Source: Actinomycetota bacterium (lineage in GTDB: Bacteria > Actinomycetota > AC-67). From it: 32,042 nt of DNA. Positions 21,951-29,727 of the stretch are shown here, one piece after another. The stretch is taken from the NCBI GenBank assembly GCA_020201525.1, contig JAIVGO010000008.1:1-32042 (forward strand). The letters are read 5' to 3'. Position 1 is the stretch's first letter. Each line of letters starts with the position of its first letter. The notes beneath the pieces are model-generated. The model had not been told where the DNA came from. It worked only from the letters and a program-made list of their open reading frames with translations, and did no database searches. A program made the position numbers and the translations under genes.

Positions 21951-22675
21951 TGCGGGAGGTCGCCCGGAACAGGCCGCAACGACCCGCGTCGCCCAGAGCG
22001 CTACGGCCGTCGCAGCTAGCACTTGCCCTCGTTTCGGCGTTACTGGGCTTTTTACTCGCGACACAATTTCAATCGCGCGAAGGCCTCAGCACCCGTCTCG
22101 CCGGCGAGCGCGAGGAAGATCTCGCGCAGATCTTGTCGAATCTGTCCACGAGCACCGATCAAATCCAAGACGAGATCATCGATCTTCGCGTCCGTCTTCA
22201 GGGCGCCAAGGGATCGGCGGAACAGGAGAAGGTCCTCCTCGACAACGCTCGCCAGCAATTCGATTCGTTGCGGATTCTTCTCGGGATGGTTCCGGTGAAA
22301 GGGGAGGGCATCGTCGCCACGATCGGTGATCCCTCGGGAACCGTCGGTCCGGAGATCCTCCTCGACGCCGTGGAGGAGCTGCGTGACGCCGGCGCCGAGG
22401 CAATCGACATCAACGGCCTGCGGGTGGTTGCCTCGTCGGCGTTCGGCGGCTCTCCCGGGTCACTTTCGGTCTCCGGGACCCCGATTGCCTCCCCGTACGT
22501 GATCACTGCGATCGGCAACGGGGAGACATTGGCCGAGGCCGTGAAGATTCCCGGGGGCGTCGTCGATACGATCAACGCCCGTCAAGCGGCAAGCATCATC
22601 ATCGAGGAGCGCAAGGAGGTGAGGATCGCGTCTTTGCGTCCGGCTCCCCGCTTTACCTACGCTACCCCTACTTAA
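21950..22675 (+). CDS. DUF881 membrane-anchored protein (second copy)
   Basis: ATG 21950 overlaps the sbp stop; the frame is open upstream but that part lies in other genes. The 241-residue protein has a basic N-terminus, one membrane helix (about 20-37, LALALVSALLGFLLAT), a coiled coil (about 48-110) and the DUF881 domain (GEGIVATIGDPSG, ELRDAGAEAIDINGLRVVASSAF, PYVITAIGNGETL). It is a paralogue of the gene at 20850, with which it probably forms a membrane complex (inference from topology and gene order). The M. tuberculosis match is Rv1825. Confidence 0.88.
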   Translation: MREVARNRPQRPASPRALRPSQLALALVSALLGFLLATQFQSREGLSTRLAGEREEDLAQILSNLSTSTDQIQDEIIDLRVRLQGAKGSAEQEKVLLDNARQQFDSLRILLGMVPVKGEGIVATIGDPSGTVGPEILLDAVEELRDAGAEAIDINGLRVVASSAFGGSPGSLSVSGTPIASPYVITAIGNGETLAEAVKIPGGVVDTINARQAASIIIEERKEVRIASLRPAPRFTYATPT

Positions 22676-22695
22676 TGCTCGACTCGGAGGAACGA

Positions 22696-23088
22696 ATGTA
22701 CCCCGACGACCTCAAGTACACGAAGGAACACGAATGGGCGCGTGTCGACGGCAATGCAGTCGTCGTCGGAATCACGTACTTCGCACAGGACGCGCTCGGA
22801 GACATCGTCTACGTGGACCTTCCGGGACCGGGCACAGATGTTTCCGCTCTTCAGCCCTTCGGGGAGGTCGAGTCGACGAAGTCCGTCTCGGACATCTACT
22901 CACCGGTCACCGGTCGAATCGTCGAACGCAATGCTGCGCTCGAAGATTCGCCTGAGCTCGTGAACCAAGATCCTTACGACGGGGGATGGATGGTACGGAT
23001 CGAGCTCTCATCTGCGTCGGAGCTCGACGGGCTGCTCAGCGCATCCGAATACCAGAAATTCCTCGAGACCGAAGACGAGCCCAAGTAA
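22696..23088 (+). CDS. gcvH: Glycine cleavage system H protein
   Basis: ATG 22696 is chosen because GGAGG (22686-22690) lies five bases upstream and it gives the usual MYPDDLKYTKEHEW start. An earlier ATG (22675), overlapping the previous stop, would add seven residues. The 130-residue protein is the lipoylated carrier that moves the aminomethyl group from the P protein to the T protein. The lipoyl attachment site is Lys62 in GEVESTKSVSDIYSP. It lies about 4 kb before the P-protein genes gcvPA/gcvPB, and the same gcvH-garA order is found in mycobacteria (Rv1826-Rv1827). Confidence 0.96.
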   Translation: MYPDDLKYTKEHEWARVDGNAVVVGITYFAQDALGDIVYVDLPGPGTDVSALQPFGEVESTKSVSDIYSPVTGRIVERNAALEDSPELVNQDPYDGGWMVRIELSSASELDGLLSASEYQKFLETEDEPK

Positions 23089-23127
23089 AACCTGCTGGTC
23101 ACCGGATGGTTCCGGGCGCTCACCCTG

Positions 23128-23136
23128 TGGTATATG
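23128..23136 (+). promoter_or_regulatory. Candidate extended -10 box before the garA-like gene
   Basis: TGGTATATG (23128-23136) resembles an extended -10 (TGnTATAAT) in the 78-bp gap after gcvH. The -35 region is weak. It would give a leader of about 25 bases before ATG 23167. Confidence 0.35.
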
Positions 23137-23166
23137 TTTAGCTCTCGAGCGGGGTGAGGATGCGCA

Positions 23167-23628
23167 ATGTACTGCACGAAGTGTGGCCACAAGAACCCTG
23201 ACGGCGCGAAATTTTGTGCGTTCTGCGGATCGGTACTCTCCGCCGAGGATGTGACGCTCACGCTGGCGATGGATCCCGACACCGAGCTCGAGGAAGAGGT
23301 CGTCGATCCGCTCGAAGATCTCGAGCCCGGCCAGGCGGTACTCATCGTGAAGCGCGGACCGAACGCCGGAAGCAAGTTTTTGCTCGACAAGGACGTGACG
23401 ACTGCAGGGCGGCATCCGGAAAGTGACATCTTCTTGAACGACGTCACCGTTTCGCGTCGCCACGTCAATGTGCATCGCGAAGGTGGGCGGTATCTGGTGA
23501 AGGACACAGGGAGCCTGAACGGCTCCTACTTGAACAGAGAGCGGGTGGAAGTGGCCGAGCTTGAGAACGGCGACGAGCTTCAAATCGGAAAGTTCAAGCT
23601 GATGTTCTTCGCGGCGCCCGAACGATGA
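23167..23628 (+). CDS. garA: GarA-like FHA-domain protein with an N-terminal zinc ribbon
   Basis: A 153-residue protein. The FHA domain (about 55-150) is nearly the mycobacterial GarA pattern: AVLIVKRGPNAGSKFLLD, AGRHPESDIFLNDVTVSRRH, GSLNGSYLNRE, ENGDELQIGKFKLMF. GarA binds 2-oxoglutarate dehydrogenase and glutamate dehydrogenase and is switched off by threonine phosphorylation near its N-terminus (PknB/PknG). Here Thr30 and Thr32 (DVTLTLA) occupy that place. Unlike M. tuberculosis GarA, residues 1-22 form a zinc ribbon (CTKCGHKN...FCAFCG). The ribosome site is GGTGAGGA (23152-23159). The stop overlaps the next start (ATGA). Confidence 0.88.
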   Translation: MYCTKCGHKNPDGAKFCAFCGSVLSAEDVTLTLAMDPDTELEEEVVDPLEDLEPGQAVLIVKRGPNAGSKFLLDKDVTTAGRHPESDIFLNDVTVSRRHVNVHREGGRYLVKDTGSLNGSYLNRERVEVAELENGDELQIGKFKLMFFAAPER

Positions 23629-24482
23629 GCAGCGACCCCGACATCCTGACCGGCGGCGGGCCGGCGCCCCAGACGCCTGCGGCGACCACCGGCGTCGCCG
23701 AAACCTCGCGTGCTCCTCGCGATGAGCCGGCTGCGCGGCTTCCGCGAGGCGGCAAGCCGTACATGAGCATCGGCGAGGTGCTCAACCTCTTGAAACCGGA
23801 CTTCGACGACGTGACGATCTCCAAAATCCGGTTTCTCGAGAGCGAAGGATTGATCGATCCGGAGCGGACCGCTTCGGGATACCGGAAGTTCTACCAAGCG
23901 GACCTCGACCGCCTTCGCTTCATACTGAAGCTGCAGCGAGACTCGTACTTGCCGCTCAAGGTGATCCGTGAAAGGCTCGCCGAGTACGACGCCGGCATCC
24001 GGCCCACCGAGGGCGCCGTGGAATCGCCGGCGCGCGCGCCCGCTCCGCGGCCCGAGGTCGAGGTCGAGGAGGATCTCGGCGAGAGCGCGACGGCACTGCA
24101 TTTGTCCGAAAGCGAGCTCGCCGGCGTGACCGGGCTGGAGCTTTCACAAATCCAATCGTTGAAGGAATTCGGCGTCCTGTGCACGCACGGGCCCTCCGGA
24201 GCGTCGTACTACGATCAGGACGACGTCATCGTGGGACGAATTGCCCGCGACTTCCTGTCGTTTGGAATCGAGCCCCGGCATTTGAAGATGTGGCGTCACT
24301 TCGCCGAGCGCGAAGCCGCGCTGTTCGAGCAGGCCGTGCTTCCGATGATGCGCCACCGAAGCCCGGATTCGCGCCGGCAAGCAACGACGACGCTCACCGA
24401 TCTCACCCGGTTGTCGAAGAAATTGCGGCATGCGTTTCTCCGCCAGAGCCTGCGAGAGTATCTCGCAGGGGATGGTTCGTGA
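23625..24482 (+). CDS. ftsR: MerR-family regulator, FtsR-like (Rv1828 type)
   Basis: ATG 23625 overlaps the garA-like stop. The 285-residue protein has a disordered N-terminus, a MerR-type winged helix (about 46-125: YMSIGEVLNLLKPDFDDVTISKIRFLESEGLI, RTASGYRKFYQADLDRLRFIL), an acidic linker and a second helical domain (about 150-285). It matches Rv1828 and corynebacterial FtsR, a regulator of ftsZ and cell division; the actual targets here are not known. It lacks the cysteines of metal-sensing MerR proteins. The stop overlaps the hpt start. Confidence 0.85.
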   Translation: MSSDPDILTGGGPAPQTPAATTGVAETSRAPRDEPAARLPRGGKPYMSIGEVLNLLKPDFDDVTISKIRFLESEGLIDPERTASGYRKFYQADLDRLRFILKLQRDSYLPLKVIRERLAEYDAGIRPTEGAVESPARAPAPRPEVEVEEDLGESATALHLSESELAGVTGLELSQIQSLKEFGVLCTHGPSGASYYDQDDVIVGRIARDFLSFGIEPRHLKMWRHFAEREAALFEQAVLPMMRHRSPDSRRQATTTLTDLTRLSKKLRHAFLRQSLREYLAGDGS

Positions 24483-25081
24483 GTCCACCGGCCGACACGC
24501 TCCTTACCGCAGAAGCGATCTCTGAACGCATCGGCGTTCTCGCCGAACGCATCTCTGCTGATTACGGTGGCCGCTCTCCGATACTCATCGGTGTACTTCG
24601 CGGTTCTGTGATGTTTCTGGCCGACCTCGCGCGGCGCTTGCGCATTCCCGCACGGTTCGAGTTCATGGCGATCAGCTCGTACGCGGGAGGAGCACGGTCC
24701 GGCGTCGTTCGTATCTTGAAAGATCTCGACGCCTCGATTGCCGGCGAAGATGTGATCCTGGTCGAAGACATCATCGATACGGGCCTGACCGCAACCTATT
24801 TGACGGCGACACTCCGCGCGCGCGCGCCGGCGTCGCTCGAAATCTGCGCGCTCCTCGACAAATCGGCACGACGTATCGTCGAAGTGCCCATTCGTTATCG
24901 CGGTTTCGAGATTCCCGACGAGTTCGTCATCGGATACGGTCTCGACTACAACGGCCGCTACCGAAACCTTCGCCGAATCGTGGGAGCCGGGGATTTGAGC
25001 AAGCTCCGGAACGATCCCGGCGCGTTCGACGACCACTTCGACGATGCACCCAGCTCGCAAACGGGGAATGCTTCTGCATGA
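24479..25081 (+). CDS. hpt: Hypoxanthine phosphoribosyltransferase
   Basis: GTG 24479 overlaps the previous TGA and is the likely start; upstream codons lie in the MerR gene. The 200-residue enzyme makes IMP/GMP from hypoxanthine/guanine and PRPP. The PRPP loop is VILVEDIIDTG (92-102), with GVLRGSVMFLADLARR (38-53) and LLDKSARR further on. The C-terminal DEFVIGYGLDYNGRYRNL is typical. About 20 residues at the end are extra and acidic. In mycobacteria hpt sits with ftsH and tilS, so its place between the ftsR-like gene and the DUF151 gene is unusual. Confidence 0.93.
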   Translation: MSPPADTLLTAEAISERIGVLAERISADYGGRSPILIGVLRGSVMFLADLARRLRIPARFEFMAISSYAGGARSGVVRILKDLDASIAGEDVILVEDIIDTGLTATYLTATLRARAPASLEICALLDKSARRIVEVPIRYRGFEIPDEFVIGYGLDYNGRYRNLRRIVGAGDLSKLRNDPGAFDDHFDDAPSSQTGNASA

Positions 25082-25091
25082 CGCGAGTCCA

Positions 25092-25121
25092 TTGAAGCCC
25101 CGCAGAACCGGGTGCTAGTCT
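25092..25121 (+). promoter_or_regulatory. Candidate promoter of the DUF151 gene
   Basis: TTGAAG (25092-25097) and TAGTCT (25116-25121) are 18 bases apart, with TGC directly before the -10 box. It lies in the 65-bp gap after hpt, 25 bases before TTG 25147. Confidence 0.5.
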
Positions 25122-25146
25122 GGCCCGCGACCGCTGGGAGGATCTC

Positions 25147-25617
25147 TTGATCGAGTTGCAACTGGTAGGCGTTCGGGTGGAGCTGCCGACGAATCAACCC
25201 ATCGTGCTCCTTCGCGAGCGCGAGGGCGAGCGCTTCCTTCCGATCTGGATCGGCGCCGTCGAGGCGACGGCAATTGCTTTCGCGTTGCAAGGGATCGTTA
25301 CGCAGCGCCCGATGACGCACGATCTCTTGAAGAACGTCCTCGAGGAAACCGGAATTCGCGTCGAGCGGATCTCTATCACCGAGCTCAAAGAGGGGACGTT
25401 CTACGCGGTGATCTCGCTCACCCAGAACGGCGCCGCGTTCGAGATTTCCAGCCGGCCCAGCGACGCCATCGCACTCGCGGTTCGTGCCGCGGTTCCGATC
25501 TTCGCCGCCGAGGAGGTCCTCACCGAGGCCAGCATCTTGATCAAGGACGACGAGGAGCAAGAGGTCGAGAAGTTTCGGGAATTCCTCGATCAAGTGAACC
25601 CCGAAGACTTCGGCTAA
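25147..25617 (+). CDS. DUF151 bifunctional nuclease family protein (Rv1829 type)
   Basis: Start TTG 25147 has GGGAGGA about five bases upstream. The 156-residue protein shows the DUF151/BFN pattern: a first half with LREREGERFLPIWIGAVEATAIAFALQG and PMTHDLLKNVLEETG, then FYAVISLTQNG, the signature SSRPSDAIALAVRAAVPIFAAEEVL and an acidic C-terminus. Plant relatives have RNase and DNase activity; the bacterial role is unknown. It lies in the conserved place of Rv1829 between two MerR genes, though hpt is inserted before it here. A strong intrinsic terminator follows (25651-25683). Confidence 0.9.
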   Translation: MIELQLVGVRVELPTNQPIVLLREREGERFLPIWIGAVEATAIAFALQGIVTQRPMTHDLLKNVLEETGIRVERISITELKEGTFYAVISLTQNGAAFEISSRPSDAIALAVRAAVPIFAAEEVLTEASILIKDDEEQEVEKFREFLDQVNPEDFG

Positions 25618-25650
25618 ACCGCTCTGACCTGCGGGTTTCCTCGCGCTCAC

Positions 25651-25683
25651 AACTCTCAATCGGTCGTTGAGAGTTCTCTTTTT
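25651..25683 (+). terminator. Intrinsic terminator after the DUF151 gene
   Basis: AACTCTCAA (25651-25659) pairs perfectly with TTGAGAGTT (25667-25675) around a 7-base loop, followed by CTC and a T5 run (25679-25683). It lies 34 bases after the DUF151 stop and just before the next promoter. Confidence 0.8.
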
Positions 25684-25695
25684 CTCCAGAAGCCA

Positions 25696-25724
25696 TTGAC
25701 ACTTTTGAACCTCGGCCGTACCGT
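25696..25724 (+). promoter_or_regulatory. Strong candidate promoter of the second MerR gene
   Basis: A perfect TTGACA (25696-25701) is followed 17 bases later by TACCGT (25719-25724), which fits the actinobacterial TANNNT -10. It comes right after the terminator, so a new transcription unit starts here. Confidence 0.65.
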
Positions 25725-25760
25725 GACACCGCCGTAATTACTCCGATGTGAGGGGTGGAC

Positions 25761-26255
25761 ATGGCTAGGCGGGGAGACGCGAACGACGAAACGCCGCGCG
25801 AGGGTTTTCGCGGCCCGACCGTGTGCCGAACCGTAGGCATCACGTACCGCCAGCTCGACTACTGGGCGCGCACCGGACTCGTCGAGCCGAGCATCAAGAG
25901 CGCCGAAGGATCCGGCAGCCAGCGCTTGTACAGCTTTGCCGACGTCGTGCACCTGAAAATCATCAAGAACCTTTTGAATGCCGGCATCTCGCTGCAACAG
26001 ACGCGCAAGGCGATCGACTATCTGCGCACCGAGTTGAACCAACCGCTTGAAGACGTCACGCTGTTGTCGGACGGGACGACGATTTACGCCGCGCGCTCCA
26101 GGGACGAAGTCGTCGACCTTCTCGCGCAAGGCCAGGGAGTCTTCGGTATCGCCGTGGGCAAGGTGTACGAGGAGTTGCAGGGGCAGGTTGCAGAACTCAG
26201 AGTCGGCCAAGAACGAGGAACAGGCGACGCGCTTGCCAAAGCGCGCGGCGGCTGA
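25761..26255 (+). CDS. MerR-family regulator (Rv1830 type)
   Basis: ATG 25761 has GTGAGGGG (25748-25755) five bases upstream; GTG 25755 would add two residues. The 164-residue protein has a MerR winged helix (about 18-90: TVCRTVGITYRQLDYWARTGLVEPSI, SQRLYSFADVVHLKIIKNLLNAGISLQQTRKAIDYLR) and a short C-terminal region. It matches Rv1830, a mycobacterial regulator tied to cell division, in both sequence type and position. It has its own strong promoter behind a terminator. The downstream gene overlaps its 3' end. Confidence 0.87.
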   Translation: MARRGDANDETPREGFRGPTVCRTVGITYRQLDYWARTGLVEPSIKSAEGSGSQRLYSFADVVHLKIIKNLLNAGISLQQTRKAIDYLRTELNQPLEDVTLLSDGTTIYAARSRDEVVDLLAQGQGVFGIAVGKVYEELQGQVAELRVGQERGTGDALAKARGG

Positions 26256-26679
26256 CCCAAAGCCGCAGCAGCGGCGCCGGGACGAGGTCCCGAGCGACCG
26301 CATCGAGTTCGCGCACGAATCAGAACGGGAATACGCACGGCTGCTCGACTTCTATCAGATCGAGTGGCAATACGAACCGCGCAGCTTCGACATCGATTGG
26401 GACGCGGACGGGAACGTCCTCAAGCAATTCACGCCGGATTTCTATTTACCGGCCTACGACTTGTATATAGAAGTCACGACGATGAACCAGAAGCTCGTCA
26501 CGAAGAAGAATCGGAAGGTGCGCCGGCTGCGCGAGCTCTATCCCGGCGTGAAGATCAAGATTTTCTACCAGCGCGACTACGTGGCGTTGCTCAAGAAATA
26601 CGGCCTCGAGGGCTCCGGCGACGCCATGGACGCGCCGCCGCCCGACGCGAAATCGCCTCCGCCCGGCATGATAGATTGA
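26188..26679 (+). CDS. Small PD-(D/E)XK-like (endonuclease-fold) protein of unknown function
   Basis: The start is uncertain. TTG 26188 (AGGGG four bases upstream) overlaps the MerR gene by 68 bases; TTG 26233 is the alternative. The conserved part starts at about 26302: RIEFAHESEREYARLLDFYQ, then WQYEPRSF, FTPDFYLPAYDLYIEVTT, QKLVTKKNRKVRRLRELYPG and IKIFYQRDY. An early Glu, PDF, and a later (Y)IEV with nearby lysines recall TnsA-like and other PD-(D/E)XK nuclease folds, but the Glu-x-Lys lysine is replaced by Thr. I recall similar domains fused to hypoxanthine phosphoribosyltransferase in other bacteria (from memory, unverified); hpt is only 1.1 kb upstream here. Activity unproven. Confidence 0.7.
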   Translation: MQNSESAKNEEQATRLPKRAAADPKPQQRRRDEVPSDRIEFAHESEREYARLLDFYQIEWQYEPRSFDIDWDADGNVLKQFTPDFYLPAYDLYIEVTTMNQKLVTKKNRKVRRLRELYPGVKIKIFYQRDYVALLKKYGLEGSGDAMDAPPPDAKSPPPGMID

Positions 26680-26725
26680 CCGAGCCTTCCCCCCTTGTTT
26701 TTCCCGCTTTCGGGAGGTCTTCGTA

Positions 26726-28084
26726 GTGGAGTTCGTTCCGCACACCGACGCCGACGACGCGGCGATGCTCTCAGTGCTCGGCGCGCGCTCGATCAACGAT
26801 CTCTTCGACCAAATTCCGACGGCGATCCGGTACGAAGGCTCGCTGGAGGTTCCGTCGGGCCTTTCGGAGCCGGAGGTCCTTCGTGATCTCGCGGCCCTTG
26901 CGTCGCGCAACCGGTCGGCCGACGATCTCACGTGTTTCCTGGGAGCCGGCGCGTACGACCATCACGTTCCCTCGATGGTGTGGGCTCTTCTCAGCCGCGG
27001 CGAGTTTGCGACGTCGTACACGCCGTACCAGCCGGAATTATCACAAGGCGTGCTTCAAGCATTGTTCGAATATCAAACCATGGTCACCGAAGTCACCGGG
27101 CTCGACATCTCCAATGCGTCCTTGTACGACGGGGGAAGCGCCGTCCCAGAAGCAGTCACGATGGCGCTGGCAGCAACGAAGCGACGCGTGGCCGTCCTCG
27201 CGGGAACAGTCCACCCCCACTACGCCCAGCTCATGCGAACGTACGCGCGCGGACCCGGCATCGAAGTCCGCACGACCGAGTGGGGGAGTGACGGCCGCGT
27301 CGATCCGTCGTCGCTCACGACCGCACTCGATGGCGCCGGTGCGCTCGTCGTGCAACACCCGAATTTTCTCGGCGTGCTCGAAGACGTGCCCGAGCTGGCG
27401 GACGCGACGCATGCGGCCGGCGCCAAGCTCATCGTGCATTTCGATTTGACGTCGGCAGGCATTCTCGAGGCGCCGGGTGCGCTCGGCGCCGACATCGTCG
27501 TGGCCGAAGGCCAGTCGCTCGGCAACCACCTCAATTTCGGCGGGCCCTACGTCGGTGTGATTGCATGCCGTCGCGAGGACGTGCGTCGTCTTCCGGGACG
27601 GCTCGTCGGCGAAACCGTCGATCGCGACGGTCGCCGCGCGTTCGTTCTGACGCTGCAAGCACGCGAGCAACACATTCGCCGCGAGAAAGCCACCTCGAAC
27701 ATTTGCACGAACCAAACGTTGAATGCGCTCGCTACCGCGGTGACTCTCGCGTGGCTCGGCCCGCAGGGATTGCGCGAGCTGGGGGAGACGTGCCTCGCGA
27801 AAGCGCACTACGCGCGCGAACGTCTCCTCGAGATCCCCGGCACGTCCGCAGCCGTGGACGGGCCGTTCTTCAAAGAATTCGCCGTGCGTCTTCCGGCCGA
27901 CCCCGTTCGGATCGGAGAGCGCGCAGCCGCGGATGGTTTCCTCGCAGGGCTGCCGGTGCGCACGTTGATGCCGGACGCCGGTTTGGACGACGTCCTGCTC
28001 GTCGCGGTCACAGAAAAGCGCTCGGCCGCTGAAATCGACGCGTTCGCTCATTCGATTGCGCGCGCGTGCAAGGAGGAATCGTGA
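26726..28084 (+). CDS. gcvPA: Glycine dehydrogenase (decarboxylating), subunit 1
   Basis: GTG 26726 has GGGAGG (26712-26717) eight bases upstream. The 452-residue product matches the N-terminal subunit of the two-chain P protein: MEFVPHTDADDAAMLSVLGARSINDLFDQIP, FLGAGAYDHHVPSMVWALLSRGEFATSYTPYQPELSQG, SLYDGGSAVPEA and KATSNICTNQTLNAL. This subunit contributes to the active site that decarboxylates glycine; the PLP lysine is on subunit 2. Mycobacteria have a single-chain P protein (Rv1832), so the split form is a difference. The stop overlaps the gcvPB start (GTGA). Confidence 0.95.
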   Translation: MEFVPHTDADDAAMLSVLGARSINDLFDQIPTAIRYEGSLEVPSGLSEPEVLRDLAALASRNRSADDLTCFLGAGAYDHHVPSMVWALLSRGEFATSYTPYQPELSQGVLQALFEYQTMVTEVTGLDISNASLYDGGSAVPEAVTMALAATKRRVAVLAGTVHPHYAQLMRTYARGPGIEVRTTEWGSDGRVDPSSLTTALDGAGALVVQHPNFLGVLEDVPELADATHAAGAKLIVHFDLTSAGILEAPGALGADIVVAEGQSLGNHLNFGGPYVGVIACRREDVRRLPGRLVGETVDRDGRRAFVLTLQAREQHIRREKATSNICTNQTLNALATAVTLAWLGPQGLRELGETCLAKAHYARERLLEIPGTSAAVDGPFFKEFAVRLPADPVRIGERAAADGFLAGLPVRTLMPDAGLDDVLLVAVTEKRSAAEIDAFAHSIARACKEES

Positions 28085-29628
28085 AGCGGGCACAGCCCCA
28101 CGCGGCGCTCGGCGCCGAAGACGAACCGCTCGTTTTTGAGCGGTCGCGCCCCGGCCGCAGAGCAGGTCGCATGCCGGTACTCGACGTGCCGCCCGCACCG
28201 GCGGACGCGATTCCCGAAGGGCTGCGCCGAGTGACGGCGCCCCGGCTGCCGGAAGTCGCCGAGCGGGATCTCGTCACGCACTACACACGGTTGTCGCACC
28301 GCAACTTCGGGATCGATCTCGGGTTTTATCCGCTTGGGTCGTGCTCGATGAAGTACAACCCGAAGCTGGCAGAAGACGCAGCTGCCCTGCCGGGGTTCCG
28401 TCGCTTGCATCCGCTGCAGCCGGAATCGCAAACGCAAGGCGTCCTGCAAATGCTCGTCGAGCTCGAGCAAACGCTGTGCGCGCTGACGGGGATGGATGCC
28501 GTGACGTTCCAGCCGGCGGCCGGAGCGCACGGCGAGCTGACCGGCTTGCTCATCATGCGCGCACATCACGAGTCGCGGGGTGACGCGCGGCGGCGCGTGA
28601 TCATTCCCGATTCGGCCCACGGGACGAATCCGGCGTCGGTGACGTTCGCCGGCTATGAGGTCGCAACGGTTCCGTCGACGACCAGCGGCGAAGTTGACGT
28701 GGACGCGCTGCGCGGGATGGTTTCCGACGACGTTGCCGGGCTGATGATCACAAACCCAAACACCGTGGGGCTCTTTGAGACGCGCATTACCGAAATCGCT
28801 TCGATCATTCACGACGCCGGAGGGCTGCTCTATTACGACGGCGCGAACTTGAATGCGATTCTCGGTCACTGCCGCCCCGGCGACATGGGATTCGACATCG
28901 TGCACATGAACTTGCACAAGACGTTCGCAACGCCGCACGGAGGGGGAGGCCCGGGCGCCGGCCCCCTTGCAGTCTCGTCGCGACTTGCCTCGTTCTTGCC
29001 GGCACCGCGGCCGGTACGTCGCGACGATGGCTCATACGGGCTCGACCTCGGCGACGGCAATTCGATCGGGCGGGTGCATTCCTTCTTGGGCAACGTCGGC
29101 ATTCTCGTGCGCGCATCGTCGTACGCGCGCGCACTCGGGCGCGAAGGGTTGAAGAGCGTGTCCGAACACGCCGTGTTGAACGCGAACTATCTCTCGCACC
29201 GCCTGCGCGGTGCGTATGACCTTGCGTATCCCGGCAGGCCGATGCACGAGTTCGTGCTCACGGCACGTAAGCAGAAGGCACGGGGAGCGCGAGCGATGGA
29301 CGTCGCGAAGCGCGTTATCGACTACGGCTTCCACCCGCCGACCGTGTACTTCCCCTTGATCGTCGATGAGGCGATGATGTGCGAGCCGACCGAAACGGAG
29401 TCCGTCGAAACGCTCGATGCCTTCGCCGACGCGATGCTGGCGATAGACGCCGAGATAGATTCCGACCCCGATCTGCTGCACGACGCCCCGCAGACGGCGC
29501 CGATCCGACGGCCCGACGAGGCCAGGGCCGCGCGGGATCTGCGTGCCCGGTGGTACCCCCCCAACGACCACACGCCGCACCCGAGCGCATCATCTCTGGC
29601 CGGACCCGAGGACAAGCCCTCGATCTAG
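28081..29628 (+). CDS. gcvPB: Glycine dehydrogenase (decarboxylating), subunit 2
   Basis: GTG 28081 is chosen: AAGGAGG (28070-28076) lies four bases upstream and it overlaps the gcvPA stop. An earlier GTG (28066) would remove that ribosome site from the leader. The 515-residue chain holds the PLP lysine Lys280 in MNLHKTFATPHGGGGPG, with GFYPLGSCSMKYNP and SAHGTNPASV. With gcvPA it forms the P protein, which releases CO2 from glycine and loads the aminomethyl group on GcvH. The last 40 residues are Pro/Arg-rich and variable. No terminator is evident after it. Confidence 0.96.
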   Translation: MKRAQPHAALGAEDEPLVFERSRPGRRAGRMPVLDVPPAPADAIPEGLRRVTAPRLPEVAERDLVTHYTRLSHRNFGIDLGFYPLGSCSMKYNPKLAEDAAALPGFRRLHPLQPESQTQGVLQMLVELEQTLCALTGMDAVTFQPAAGAHGELTGLLIMRAHHESRGDARRRVIIPDSAHGTNPASVTFAGYEVATVPSTTSGEVDVDALRGMVSDDVAGLMITNPNTVGLFETRITEIASIIHDAGGLLYYDGANLNAILGHCRPGDMGFDIVHMNLHKTFATPHGGGGPGAGPLAVSSRLASFLPAPRPVRRDDGSYGLDLGDGNSIGRVHSFLGNVGILVRASSYARALGREGLKSVSEHAVLNANYLSHRLRGAYDLAYPGRPMHEFVLTARKQKARGARAMDVAKRVIDYGFHPPTVYFPLIVDEAMMCEPTETESVETLDAFADAMLAIDAEIDSDPDLLHDAPQTAPIRRPDEARAARDLRARWYPPNDHTPHPSASSLAGPEDKPSI

Positions 29629-29727
29629 AAGCACGAATCGGGACGAAAAAGAGGAAGAGCACCCGACGAGTAGAACCTTTGAGGCGTCGCGGGCTACAGG
29701 GGCCGGCGTGGAAGCGGGGGATTTCAC

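Noticed and set aside
24179..24478. In-frame upstream extension of hpt that could suggest a fusion
   Set aside because: It lies in the MerR gene in another frame and has no domain; GTG 24479 overlaps the MerR stop and gives the normal hpt length.
24855..24863. Another TCGACAAAT copy
   Set aside because: It falls on the conserved Leu-Asp-Lys codons of hpt and is explained by coding, so it was not counted with the motif cluster.
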